Positions 34,434-42,828 of a DNA stretch of 64,000 nucleotides are shown piece by piece. The notes beneath the pieces are model-generated. The model did no database searches. It had not been told where the DNA came from and was given only the letters and a program-made list of their open reading frames with translations. The DNA comes from Kiloniella laminariae DSM 19542 (GTDB lineage: Bacteria > Pseudomonadota > Alphaproteobacteria > Kiloniellales > Kiloniellaceae). The first letter of the stretch is position 1, and the number at the start of each line of letters is the position of its first letter. The stretch spans positions 48,894-112,893 of the forward strand of contig NZ_KB893134.1 of NCBI RefSeq assembly GCF_000374005.1, given 5' to 3'. Made by a program: the position numbers and the translations under genes.

Positions 34434-35198
34434 ATGTCCCGATATCCCCTCCCTCTGGTTGGTGTTTCTTCCTGTGTACATAAAAGCGATACCCCCAAAC
34501 CATTCCATGCGGTGGACGACAAATATCTCAGGGCGGTTTCCCTATCGGTAGAAGCAATGCCTCTGGTCATCCCCGCGCTGGGAGAGCTTCTTGATATATC
34601 AGGCCTGGTCTCCAGACTTGATGGAATTATGCTCACGGGCAGTGCCAGCAATGTTTTTCCCGAGCGCTATAACAAAACACCGACCAAAGATGCTGAACCA
34701 TACGATTTGCAAAGAGATGAAACCACATTGCTTCTGATCCAGGAAGCTCTGCGCCAGGAAGTTCCTCTCCTCGCAATCTGTCGTGGCTTTCAGGAACTTA
34801 ATGTCGCCCTGGGAGGGAGTCTGCATCCGCAAATCAACAAGATAGAAGGGCGGATGGACCACAGCAGCCCAAACACCAACGAGATGGAAGTGGACTATGG
34901 CCCCAGCCATAACATTACTATCCAGGATGGCTGTCTGTTAAGGACAATTCTCAAAGCCGGTGAAGCCCAGGTCAATTCTTTGCACTATCAGGCAATTGAT
35001 CAGCTGGGAGATGGCCTTGTGATTGACGCTCAAGCTGCTGACGGAACAGTTGAAGCGATTTCTCTCCCACACCAGAAATCCTTCGTCCTGGGTGTCCAGT
35101 GGCATCCGGAATATAAATCGCTTGAAAATACCGTCTCTACTAAAATCTTTAAAGCCTTTGGTGATGCAGTGAGAGACCATTCAGCTCAACGACCTTAA
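34434..35198 (+). CDS. Class I glutamine amidotransferase-like hydrolase (peptidase C26, PuuD-like)
   Basis: 254 residues. The catalytic Cys is in LLAICRGFQELNVALGGSLH and the partner His-Glu in GVQWHPEYK, the C26 triad; GIMLTGSASNVFPERY forms the oxyanion region. The family hydrolyses gamma-glutamyl amides, for instance gamma-glutamyl-GABA in putrescine breakdown or gamma-glutamylated amines. No other puu genes are nearby. ATG 34434 is preceded by a weak AAGGC site. Confidence 0.88.
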   Translation: MSRYPLPLVGVSSCVHKSDTPKPFHAVDDKYLRAVSLSVEAMPLVIPALGELLDISGLVSRLDGIMLTGSASNVFPERYNKTPTKDAEPYDLQRDETTLLLIQEALRQEVPLLAICRGFQELNVALGGSLHPQINKIEGRMDHSSPNTNEMEVDYGPSHNITIQDGCLLRTILKAGEAQVNSLHYQAIDQLGDGLVIDAQAADGTVEAISLPHQKSFVLGVQWHPEYKSLENTVSTKIFKAFGDAVRDHSAQRP

Positions 35199-35365
35199 GC
35201 TTGGTACAAAAACAATCTTTCTTGGAAAGTCATATTTTCTCTGGAGTCTCGAACAATTTATGACTAATTAGCAGATAATCATGCCCTTATTATTGTTATT
35301 CCTTCCTATTTTACATATAATTATGAGATAATAATCCTAACACGTAAATTTTATCCACAGCTCCG

Positions 35366-35393
35366 TTGAAATCCCCACTGGATAGCTTATCTT
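35366..35393 (+). promoter_or_regulatory. Predicted sigma-70 promoter of the small RNA
   Basis: TTGAAA (35366-35371), 16 bases, TATCTT (35388-35393). The predicted start of transcription falls at about 35400, exactly where the first hairpin begins. Confidence 0.55.
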
Positions 35394-35399
35394 AGAATG

Positions 35400-35522
35400 A
35401 CGTCGCCTCCTACCTCACTCCTGGCGACGTATTCGGGAACTGGAATCCCCCCTCTGGTTCCTTGAAACTCTGCGAAGAAGCGGGAACACCTGGTTATCCC
35501 CCCAATCAGGTGTTCCTTTCTT
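35400..35522 (+). ncRNA. Predicted small RNA with three hairpins and C-rich (anti-Shine-Dalgarno-like) loops
   Basis: Three stem-loops in ~120 nt. Hairpin 1: ACGTCGCC (35400-35407) with GGCGACGT (35423-35430), loop TCCTACCTCACTCCT. Hairpin 2: GGAAC (35436-35440) with GTTCC (35457-35461), loop containing CCCCCCTC. Hairpin 3: GGAACACCTG (35483-35492) with CAGGTGTTCC (35507-35516), loop containing CCCCCC, followed by TTTCTTT, a Rho-independent terminator. A promoter match ends 7 bases before 35400. Alphaproteobacterial regulators such as the alpha-r14 and CcsR families expose CCUCC-type loops that pair with ribosome binding sites; this RNA has that layout, but I cannot assign it to one of them without a covariance search. 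Confidence 0.72.
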
Positions 35523-35636
35523 TGCTTTTGGATCCCTCTTTGGTATATTATTTTTATCAGACAGGTCCATACTAATAATCTGGCTTTATCGAGCACAAAA
35601 ACAGTATCATTCTCCATCCGAAACAAATAATTTAAA

Positions 35637-35663
35637 ATCATTTCGAATATGAAATGATATAAT
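35637..35663 (+). promoter_or_regulatory. Palindromic operator candidate over the -10 region of xth
   Basis: ATCATTTC, 6 bases, GAAATGAT is a perfect 8-bp inverted repeat (35637-35658) directly abutting TATAAT (35658-35663), 20 bases before the xth start codon. No matching -35 box is evident, so the promoter may need an activator or the palindrome may bind a repressor. Confidence 0.45.
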
Positions 35664-35682
35664 TTCGCATACGGAACATTTT

Positions 35683-36480
35683 ATGACGACACGTATTGCC
35701 ACTTGGAATGTCAACTCTCTCCGCCAGCGACTTGACCATCTGAAAGCCTTTACCGACAGCCATAAACCAGACGTGCTCTGTCTTCAGGAGACCAAGGTTC
35801 AAGACAGCGAATTCCCCGAAGATGATATTAAATCAATGGGATACAACACTGTTCTTTTTCACGGACAGAAAAGCTACAACGGCGTTGCAATTCTCTGCCG
35901 GAACAGCGTGGCTATGAGCGATCGTAAAGTCTGGTGTGACAAGGATGACCGCCGACACCTTATGGTGACTCTGCCCAACGGCGTACAGGTTCATAACTTT
36001 TATGTGCCATCAGGGGGACCCGTTCCGGATCCGGAACAAAATGACAAGTTCGCCCACAAGCTCTCTTTTCTTGAAGAAATGATTTCCTGGGCAGCAGAAC
36101 CCTCAATCCGCCAGGAAAAAATTATTCTGGTTGGGGATCTGAACGTTGCTCCGCTGGAAACGGATGTCTGGAACCACAAGAAACTTTTAAGATCCGTGGG
36201 GCACACTCTGCGAGAGAGTGAACTGATGGCGCGCCTAAAGTCTGCGGGTGACTTTACCGATGTTGGGCGACATTTTGTTCCTCCCGACCAGCCTCTCTAC
36301 AGCTGGTGGGGCTACCGCTACAAGCTTTCCTTTGCCAAGGACTACGGCTGGAGGCTGGACCATATTCTGGCAACCGAAGCCCTGCGCCCTCATCTTAAAC
36401 ATTTTGAAGTCGTCAAGGACACACGGAGTTGGGAAAAGCCATCCGATCATGTGCCGAATCTTGTCGATCTCGACCTCTAG
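35683..36480 (+). CDS. xth: Exodeoxyribonuclease III / AP endonuclease
   Basis: 265 residues, the EEP nuclease fold. Conserved elements are RIATWNVNSLRQRLDH, VLCLQETKVQDSEFP (metal-binding Glu), VGDLNVAPLETDVWN (catalytic Asp-Asn) and the C-terminal SDHVPNLVDLDL (catalytic Asp-His). It cuts DNA at abasic sites and degrades 3' ends in base excision repair. ACGGAA precedes the ATG by 7 bases. The gene is convergent with the cyclic-nucleotide-binding protein gene, 17 bases away. Confidence 0.96.
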   Translation: MTTRIATWNVNSLRQRLDHLKAFTDSHKPDVLCLQETKVQDSEFPEDDIKSMGYNTVLFHGQKSYNGVAILCRNSVAMSDRKVWCDKDDRRHLMVTLPNGVQVHNFYVPSGGPVPDPEQNDKFAHKLSFLEEMISWAAEPSIRQEKIILVGDLNVAPLETDVWNHKKLLRSVGHTLRESELMARLKSAGDFTDVGRHFVPPDQPLYSWWGYRYKLSFAKDYGWRLDHILATEALRPHLKHFEVVKDTRSWEKPSDHVPNLVDLDL

Positions 36481-36497
36481 ACCCAAAAAAATACCAA

Positions 36498-36965
36498 TTA
36501 TGATGCGCCTTTCTCACGCAGGGCATTCCGGGCTTCTGTCAAGCGGCTCGTTGTATGTTCCAGCCGCTGCGCCAGAACGCGCATAACCTCAACGCCCATC
36601 TCGGGAAAGTCCATCACCATATTAAAAAACAGCTCTTTGGTGATCTTTAGGGTAATCAATTCTGACTTGGCGGTAATTGTCGCTGTCCGGGGCACATCAC
36701 AAAGAATCGCGATCTCGCCAACAAAATCGTTTTTACCGAAGTTCGCAACAACCAATGCCCCATCGTCCGTATCGACACTAACATCAGCATCACCATCGAT
36801 AAGGATGTAAGCAGCATCCCCGGCATCTCCTTGATGGAACAGCTCCTGTCCCTGCTTGAATACCAGGCGCTCACTGGCAAAAGCCATCAACTTAAGACGC
36901 GAAGGCTCTATGTTGGCAAAAAGCGGGATATTCTTAAGTGCTTCAACTTCTTGTTCAATCGACAT
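36498..36965 (-). CDS. Single-domain cyclic-nucleotide-binding protein
   Basis: 155 residues forming one Crp-type cNMP-binding domain: QELFHQGDAGDAAYILIDGDADV, then the phosphate-binding cassette GEIAILCDVPRTATITA with its Glu and Arg intact, which is what cAMP/cGMP binding needs. There is no DNA-binding domain or transporter domain. The C-terminal helix (VEVMRVLAQRLEHTTSRLTE) may contact a partner. It lies 22 bases after the ABC protein on the same strand, so the likely role is as an accessory or regulatory subunit of that transporter. A cyclase is encoded 15 kb away. Confidence 0.9.
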   Translation of the reverse strand: MSIEQEVEALKNIPLFANIEPSRLKLMAFASERLVFKQGQELFHQGDAGDAAYILIDGDADVSVDTDDGALVVANFGKNDFVGEIAILCDVPRTATITAKSELITLKITKELFFNMVMDFPEMGVEVMRVLAQRLEHTTSRLTEARNALREKGAS

Positions 36966-36987
36966 TTGAAAACAGTCTTTCCTTATA

Positions 36988-39705
36988 TCATTCCGCAGCG
37001 ATGAGGCTTTTCAGAACTTTACCTTTGGTACTCAATTCACTATAGGCGCCACTTTCAACTATTCTGCCATTCTGCATCACAAAGACCTGATCGAAATGCG
37101 CAGCAAGTTCTGCTCTTTGCAGGGTCCACACCAGCCCCCGATCCCCCTGTGACTGGATAACAGCAGGTATCAGCCTGTTCTGGCTTTGAGAATCCAGCAC
37201 GGCCGCAGCTTCATTAAAAATCAGCAAATCAGGATTCTTGATAAGGCTTCGGGCCATGGCAAGCTTCTGGCGCTGTACCCCACTTAATCTTTTACCCCCG
37301 ACGCCGACGTTGTAATCCAGTCCAACCTCGATGACATCGGAACGCAAGCCAAGTTCATCCAGCAGCTCGGTAATCACTCTTCCAATCGTTTCTGCCGCCT
37401 CAGCGCGCCCATAGGCCAGTCGGCCAAAGAGGATATTATCCTGCAAGCTGGCAGCAGAGTTAAAGCGATCCGGATCATAAAACTCCACGGCATCAGGATC
37501 TTTCGTCACCAGCTTCTCGGCAAGAATTACACGCGCCGCCAGTGTTTTTCTCTCGACCTCTTCTGTCACAAGTCCAAGACGATGGCGAGCCTCGACATAA
37601 TCAAAAGGCAGATACATCAAAGCCTGTCTGTCTGCTTCTGTCAGATCAGAAAGACCTGATTTATCAACACGTTTTACAATTTTATCAAAATCGGGAAGAT
37701 CATCGGCAGAAATAAAACTGAACTGTTCGAAAAACGGATGTGTCGGGGGAAGCCCCGTAAAAAGCTCAACCATGGTCCGGGCGATTGAGACACCCATGTT
37801 GAGAATAGGTTCACGTAATTCGGCCTTTTGCACAGCTTCTCTCAAAATCGGCATGGAGAGAAGGTTATCCCCGGCATAGTCGTTTTTACGCGGCGTGCCA
37901 AAAAGCAAATTTTCCCGAAGGGTTGCGTTTTTGTTATAACTTTCCGGATCAAAGGCAATCACCAGATCTTCCGCCCCGATTACCTTGAGATGTTCTTTCA
38001 AGGCAATCCGCGCACCCAGAATACTTTCGGCAATTTCGGGGCGATACTCGGCATCGACAGTACCGCTTAGCCCAAAGCGATAGACGTCCTCCTCCAGATC
38101 AACCTTCTGGAGCACATCAACCACGCGACTGATCAATTGGGTCTGGTCCGCAATCCCTGCAACCTTGTAGTCAATCCACTCTCCATTTGGACTGAGGACG
38201 GTATTGCCTGTCCGAAGTGCCTCTGATCGCTCCCGTTCAATTTCTTTGGGGTCTATCGGCTCAGCGGTGTTGTCATTCAACATCCAGTTGCGCAGGCCAT
38301 AAAAAAGATTATCCCGAACCGAAAGCGGGAAAAGATAGGCATCCTGGCCCACATAAGACAAACGACGTCCGGTAATCGCCGAGGGTAATTTTACCAGAGG
38401 CTTGCCGCCAATCTTGACCGAACCATTGCTCGGCTGAACCAGATTGGCCAGCATAAGGCCCAGATATTCCTTGCCACTGCCAGCATTACCAACAATCGCG
38501 ACGTTCTGCCCGACGCCGAAAGAAACATTGATCGTGTCAAGAAGCCGGTTCTCATTTTCATCAACCAGACTCAGATTACTGATTTCAACCTTGCCCGTAA
38601 GGGGGTCACCCCGTTCTTTTTCAGCCTGCTGCATTTCGGAAAGGATCAGGCCATGGGGCTGGAACTGCTCAGCGACCTGCTCATATTTGATCTGAACATC
38701 ATTGCGTTGCTGATCCCAGTTGATCAGGTCTTTCACCGGAGGCGGCAAATCCTTGTAAGCCGCGAGAACCGCCACCAGAGTTCCGATTTCAAACTGCCCT
38801 GTAATGACCAGATACCCCCCTCCGAGATAAAAGATAAAGGGCGTTACCTGAGCCAGTAGATTGTTCAAAAACTTCACAAAAAACTTGCGTTGATAGATCT
38901 CGTAACGGATCGAAAAGATCTTGCCCAGGCGGCTGGAAATTTCGGCGCGTTCATAATTGGTTGTATCGTGGGACTGGATCTCGATTGCCCCTTCAACCAG
39001 CTCTGCAACCCGCCCGGCCAAAGCCCGCGCCGTCATCTGGCGCTGCCGGCCCAGAGTAAGAATGCGTTTCCGCAAACGGGGAATAAGGAAAGCCTGTACC
39101 AGCACAATCGACATTGCCACCAGTCCGAGCCACCAGCTTTGTACCATAATAAAGATCATCGCCGTCAGGGCCTGCCCCCCCAGGAAAACCGGGGTAACAA
39201 AGGCATCGCCGATAAACCCGCCAAGCGGTTCAACCTCGTCCTTGATCATGGTCGCGATCTCGGCCTGTTTTATTTTTCGGCTGTGCAGAACCGGAAAGCG
39301 AAGAATACGATCTGTCAGCTCATAGCGCAGCCGGCGCAACATCCGCTCACCCAAACGTCCCTTGAGTGTATTGATCACAAACTTGAAGACGCCATTGATC
39401 AGAACAAGAGACAAAAATGACAGACAGAGCGCAAGCAACAGGGGAAGCTGCGTCAGCATAAAGCCTTCGAAGAGTGTGACGGGATGACCAAAAATTGCTT
39501 CGCCATAAGGAAGCTCAAACTGCATAAACGGCAAGGTCGCGGCAGGGTCCGAGAAAACTTCTGAACTGACTGCCTTGTTGATAATGCTTTTGGGCAGATC
39601 CAGGGACAGAAAATAAAAGGGCATGGAGATCAGCACAAGGATCAGAATACCTATCTGGTCTTTCCGACTGTGCCGCCAGATATATTTGAAAAGTTCCGGT
39701 TCCAT
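36988..39705 (-). CDS. ABC transporter permease-ATPase with degenerate, expanded nucleotide-binding domain
   Basis: 905 residues, far longer than the ~600 of a half-transporter. Residues 20-325 form the six-helix exporter-type membrane domain. The ATPase part has Walker A at 406-413 as GNAGSGKE (Glu in place of the Ser/Thr that binds Mg2+), a Q-loop at 454, then ~340 residues before the signature LSGVQRQ (807-813). Walker B is LLIFNEA with Asn831 for Asp, and Gln863 replaces the switch His. The insertion repeats the post-Q-loop motif: LSVRDNLFYG (461-470), ATLRENLLFG (594-603), ASLQDNILFG (752-761), the last two preceded by DPESYN and DPDRFN. ATP hydrolysis is doubtful; it could bind ATP only. 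It is coupled with the cNMP-binding gene and diverges from the glycosyltransferases. Confidence 0.88.
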   Translation of the reverse strand: MEPELFKYIWRHSRKDQIGILILVLISMPFYFLSLDLPKSIINKAVSSEVFSDPAATLPFMQFELPYGEAIFGHPVTLFEGFMLTQLPLLLALCLSFLSLVLINGVFKFVINTLKGRLGERMLRRLRYELTDRILRFPVLHSRKIKQAEIATMIKDEVEPLGGFIGDAFVTPVFLGGQALTAMIFIMVQSWWLGLVAMSIVLVQAFLIPRLRKRILTLGRQRQMTARALAGRVAELVEGAIEIQSHDTTNYERAEISSRLGKIFSIRYEIYQRKFFVKFLNNLLAQVTPFIFYLGGGYLVITGQFEIGTLVAVLAAYKDLPPPVKDLINWDQQRNDVQIKYEQVAEQFQPHGLILSEMQQAEKERGDPLTGKVEISNLSLVDENENRLLDTINVSFGVGQNVAIVGNAGSGKEYLGLMLANLVQPSNGSVKIGGKPLVKLPSAITGRRLSYVGQDAYLFPLSVRDNLFYGLRNWMLNDNTAEPIDPKEIERERSEALRTGNTVLSPNGEWIDYKVAGIADQTQLISRVVDVLQKVDLEEDVYRFGLSGTVDAEYRPEIAESILGARIALKEHLKVIGAEDLVIAFDPESYNKNATLRENLLFGTPRKNDYAGDNLLSMPILREAVQKAELREPILNMGVSIARTMVELFTGLPPTHPFFEQFSFISADDLPDFDKIVKRVDKSGLSDLTEADRQALMYLPFDYVEARHRLGLVTEEVERKTLAARVILAEKLVTKDPDAVEFYDPDRFNSAASLQDNILFGRLAYGRAEAAETIGRVITELLDELGLRSDVIEVGLDYNVGVGGKRLSGVQRQKLAMARSLIKNPDLLIFNEAAAVLDSQSQNRLIPAVIQSQGDRGLVWTLQRAELAAHFDQVFVMQNGRIVESGAYSELSTKGKVLKSLIAAE

Positions 39706-40165
39706 TTAAGCTCAATATCCCCCAGCTAAACCTTTATTATCACTAAAATGTAGGACGCTTGTTTCAATAGTTGTCAGGTATAAATTTATATACTTTCTGG
39801 TCCAGATTTGCTGTTTTTTTCACCACTCTTGTCAAGCTTAATGGATGTCACTATCCAGGTAAACCAAAGTCAATAAACTCTTTGTCAGTACTTGTGTAAC
39901 ACCATACGAGCTTACCCATGGTATCTTTAAGTCCAACCTAGGAAAAAGGTCATTAGGGCACTTGCAGTCGTCAGTCGCACAGGATGTCTGGAATCAATAC
40001 ATCAGCTCAATTCCTGGGCAACAACCTATTATCGGCAAGCGGCGTTATATTTCTCCCATGAGCAGAGCAGACAAGAATGACAACAGAACAACCTCCGCAA
40101 AAACGCTCCGAAAAGAAATGTTCACAGCATTCTTTCTTGGGTCTTTCAGATAATTTGTGGCATAG
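39706..40165. other. Divergent promoter region between the ABC gene and the glycosyltransferases
   Basis: About 370 to 460 bases. A perfect palindrome TATAAATTTATA at 39779-39790 is close to the ABC gene start, in an AT-rich stretch. A 41-codon frame runs from ATG 40077 to TAA 40200 and ends one G short of fusing to the glycosyltransferase frame (see that gene). Nothing else is seen. Confidence 0.5.
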
Positions 40166-41473
40166 TCGCCACGATTACCTGGGGGGAGTAGAGCAATCCT
40201 AAAAGACCGCGAACAGATAACCGATTGCCGGAACAACAAGGGCAAACGTGTTCTTATCTACAGTCACGACAGCTTCGGTCTCGGCCACCTGAGACGCTGC
40301 CGGGAAATCGCGCACACCTTGGTTGAGGAAAACAGCAACCTCTCGGTACTGATCCTTTCGGGATCTCCAATCATTGGCTCTTTTGGGTTCAGATCCAGGG
40401 TCGACTTTGTCCGGATTCCCGGCGTTATCAAGCTGCGTAATGGCGACTATACCTCGCTTAATCTTCATATTGATATCGAGCAGACCCTGAGCATCCGCTC
40501 TTCAATCATTATGCACACAGCTGAATTCTATGACCCGGACCTCTTTATCGTTGACAAGGAACCCCTGGGATTGCGCGGAGAAGTCGAAGACACTTTGCGT
40601 CTGCTCAAGCAACGCGGCACGCCCTGCGTTCTTGGCCTGCGTGATGTCATGGACGACCCCGCCCTGCTTGCTTCGGAATGGAAAAGAAAGAACACCGCCC
40701 CTGCTCTGGCCGAATATTATGATGATATCTGGGTTTACGGTCTGCCACAGATCTGTGACCCGCTCGCAGGGATCGACATCAGCCCTTCAGTCCGGCGCAA
40801 GATGACCTACACGGGGTATCTCCGACGCTCAGGTGAAACTGGAATTCCGCTGCCCGTACTGGAAAAGATTGACGAGAACACCCCTTATTTGCTGGTCACT
40901 GTAGGCGGTGGTGGCGATGGTGAAGAAATCATTGATTGGGTCCTATCAGCTTACGAAACCGACCCGGATTTGCCTCATCCTGCACTGATCGTCCTTGGCC
41001 CCTTTATGAACAGTGATCTGCAACACGACTTTCAACTTCGTGCCAGCAAGCTGGACAAGGTTGAAGCGATTACTTTCAATGCCCAGCTCGAAAGTCTGGT
41101 CGATGGTGCTATCGGTATTGTCAGCATGGGCGGATACAATACCTTTTGCGAGATTCTCTCGTTTAACAAAAGGGCATTGATCATCCCCCGTACAATCCCT
41201 CGCATGGAGCAGTATATCCGTGCCAGCCGTGCCCAGGAACTCGGTTTTGTACAGATGCTGGAGAACGATGGCCAGCGCGACCCGGTCAAGATGGCAACTG
41301 CCCTGCGCAACCTGCCTCAGCAAAAACTTCCTGCCGATGTCATCGTCCCGGGACTACTGGACGGGCAGCAGAATGTTATCAAGCTCGCCAACAAGTGGTT
41401 CCGCAGCAAACTTGATCATATCAAAACCGTTGAAACTCCGGATAAAAAACGGGTGAACGAGACTCCTTCCTGA
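40166..41473 (+). CDS. MurG/GT28-like glycosyltransferase; N-terminus unresolved (possible frameshift)
   Basis: The frame is open from 40166 (after TAG) to TGA at 41473. Its GT-B N-terminal signature VLIYSHDSFGLGHLRRC is at about 40245-40300, upstream of the first TTG (40319) in the frame, and no ATG, GTG or TTG lies before it. The protein also has LGLRDVMDDP, TVGGGGDGEEII and VSMGGYNTFCEIL, the donor-binding loops of MurG-like enzymes. ATG 40077 opens a frame that would join this one if the G6 tract at 40181-40186 had seven Gs, giving a product of about 466 residues. So a frameshift, a sequence error or a non-canonical start must be assumed. It is homologous to the genes at 44034 and 45867 and probably transfers a sugar in surface-glycan assembly. 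Confidence 0.83.
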   Translation, partial: SPRLPGGSRAILKDREQITDCRNNKGKRVLIYSHDSFGLGHLRRCREIAHTLVEENSNLSVLILSGSPIIGSFGFRSRVDFVRIPGVIKLRNGDYTSLNLHIDIEQTLSIRSSIIMHTAEFYDPDLFIVDKEPLGLRGEVEDTLRLLKQRGTPCVLGLRDVMDDPALLASEWKRKNTAPALAEYYDDIWVYGLPQICDPLAGIDISPSVRRKMTYTGYLRRSGETGIPLPVLEKIDENTPYLLVTVGGGGDGEEIIDWVLSAYETDPDLPHPALIVLGPFMNSDLQHDFQLRASKLDKVEAITFNAQLESLVDGAIGIVSMGGYNTFCEILSFNKRALIIPRTIPRMEQYIRASRAQELGFVQMLENDGQRDPVKMATALRNLPQQKLPADVIVPGLLDGQQNVIKLANKWFRSKLDHIKTVETPDKKRVNETPS

Positions 41474-41517
41474 GCTCCCGAGATGCCCAGCACAGCAACA
41501 GCAAAGCCAATTTACGA

Positions 41518-41531
41518 ACTGAAATTTCAGT
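41518..41531. repeat. 14-bp perfect palindrome between two glycosyltransferase genes
   Basis: ACTGAAATTTCAGT lies in the 116-base gap before the gene at 41590. It is too short on its own to be a good terminator and has no T run; it may be an operator. Confidence 0.35.
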
Positions 41532-41589
41532 GCCTAGAGCGATTCCACTAATGACTTACACATCTGTTTCGACTGGAAATTAGGGTGGA

Positions 41590-42816
41590 ATGAGTAAAAA
41601 AGTAACTGTCATCCTCAAGGGATACCCCCGGCTTTCCGAGACTTTCATTGCCCAGGAACTGCTGGCCCTGGAACAAAGGGGCCTCGAGCTTTCTTTAGTG
41701 TCTCTACGCCATCCAACCGATAAATCCATTCACCCGATTCACCGGGAAATAAAAGCTCCTGTTCGCTATTTACCGGAATATGTCTATCAGGAACCACTGC
41801 GTGTTCTCAAATCCTGGTGGAAGGCTCGTCAGATGCCTGGTTATAAAACAGCAAGGTCAGTTTTTTTTCGAGATCTGAAACGGGATATTTCGCCCAACAG
41901 GGTCCGGCGTTTTGCCCAGGCCTGTGTACTGGCGGCAGAATTGCCGAACCAGGTTGACTGGCTCTATGCCCATTTTCTGCACACACCTTCTTCAGTGACA
42001 CGCTATACCGCCTTTATGCGCCAGCTGCCCTGGTGCGGCTCTGCCCACGCCAAGGACATCTGGACCTCGCCAGAGTGGGAGCTTCGTGAAAAGTTATCCG
42101 ATATCAAATGGCTGGCAACCTGTACCAATGTGAACGCCGATTATCTCCGCAGCCTTTCTCCCGATAATGACCGGGTGGATCTGGTCTACCACGGTCTCGA
42201 CTTTGCCCGCTTTGATGTAAAAGATCATCAAGCTCTGCTCAGAAATGGGACCCGGACAGACCAACCGGTTGTGCTTATTTCAGTCGGCCGGGCCGTTGCC
42301 AAAAAAGGGTATGATGATCTGCTCAAAGCCCTGTCTCTCTTACCCAAAGAGTTGAAATGGCGCTTTATTCACATTGGCGGAGGCACCCTGAGCAAGAACC
42401 TGAAGTCACTTGCACAGAAGCTGGGCATCGCCGAGAATATCACTTGGATGGGTGCACAACCGCAGGAAGTTGTTCTGGAACAATATCGCGAGGCGGATAT
42501 TTTTGTTCTCGCCAGCCGGATTACCGAGGATGGAGACCGTGATGGCATGCCAAACGTTCTGATGGAAGCCCAAAGCCAGTCCCTCGCCTGTCTTTCGACC
42601 CGCGTTTCCGCCATACCTGAATTGATTATCGATCAGGAAACCGGTCTTTTGGTTCCTCCTCAGGCACCAGAAGAGCTCAATCAAGCGCTGCAACGTCTGA
42701 TTACAAACCCGCAATTGCGACAGCAACTTGGTGAGGCCGGCGCAAAAAGGGTTCGGGAAAACTTTTCAATGAAACGGGGCATCGACCAGCTCATGACCCG
42801 CTTTATGGCTGGCTAA
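41590..42816 (+). CDS. GT4-family glycosyltransferase
   Basis: 408 residues, GT-B fold. The N-terminal acceptor domain begins VTVILKGYPRLSETFIAQE, as in colanic-acid WcaL-like enzymes; the C-terminal donor domain has VSVGRAVAKKGYDDLLKAL-like GRxxxxKG and DGMPNVLMEAQSQSLACLST for nucleotide-sugar binding. It transfers a sugar from a nucleotide donor in the cytosol, with retaining chemistry in the family. It starts the tight part of the cluster: the next gene begins 12 bases after its stop. Acceptor and sugar unknown. Confidence 0.93.
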   Translation: MSKKVTVILKGYPRLSETFIAQELLALEQRGLELSLVSLRHPTDKSIHPIHREIKAPVRYLPEYVYQEPLRVLKSWWKARQMPGYKTARSVFFRDLKRDISPNRVRRFAQACVLAAELPNQVDWLYAHFLHTPSSVTRYTAFMRQLPWCGSAHAKDIWTSPEWELREKLSDIKWLATCTNVNADYLRSLSPDNDRVDLVYHGLDFARFDVKDHQALLRNGTRTDQPVVLISVGRAVAKKGYDDLLKALSLLPKELKWRFIHIGGGTLSKNLKSLAQKLGIAENITWMGAQPQEVVLEQYREADIFVLASRITEDGDRDGMPNVLMEAQSQSLACLSTRVSAIPELIIDQETGLLVPPQAPEELNQALQRLITNPQLRQQLGEAGAKRVRENFSMKRGIDQLMTRFMAG

Positions 42817-42828
42817 GGAACCACCGGG

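Larger units (their letters stand above)
35199..35682. other. Intergenic region holding the small-RNA candidate and the xth promoter
   Basis: 484 bases with no protein gene. 35199-35365 is AT-rich and without recognised signals; 35366-35522 holds a predicted promoter and a three-hairpin RNA ending in a terminator; 35637-35663 holds an inverted repeat and -10-like TATAAT before xth. Confidence 0.6.
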
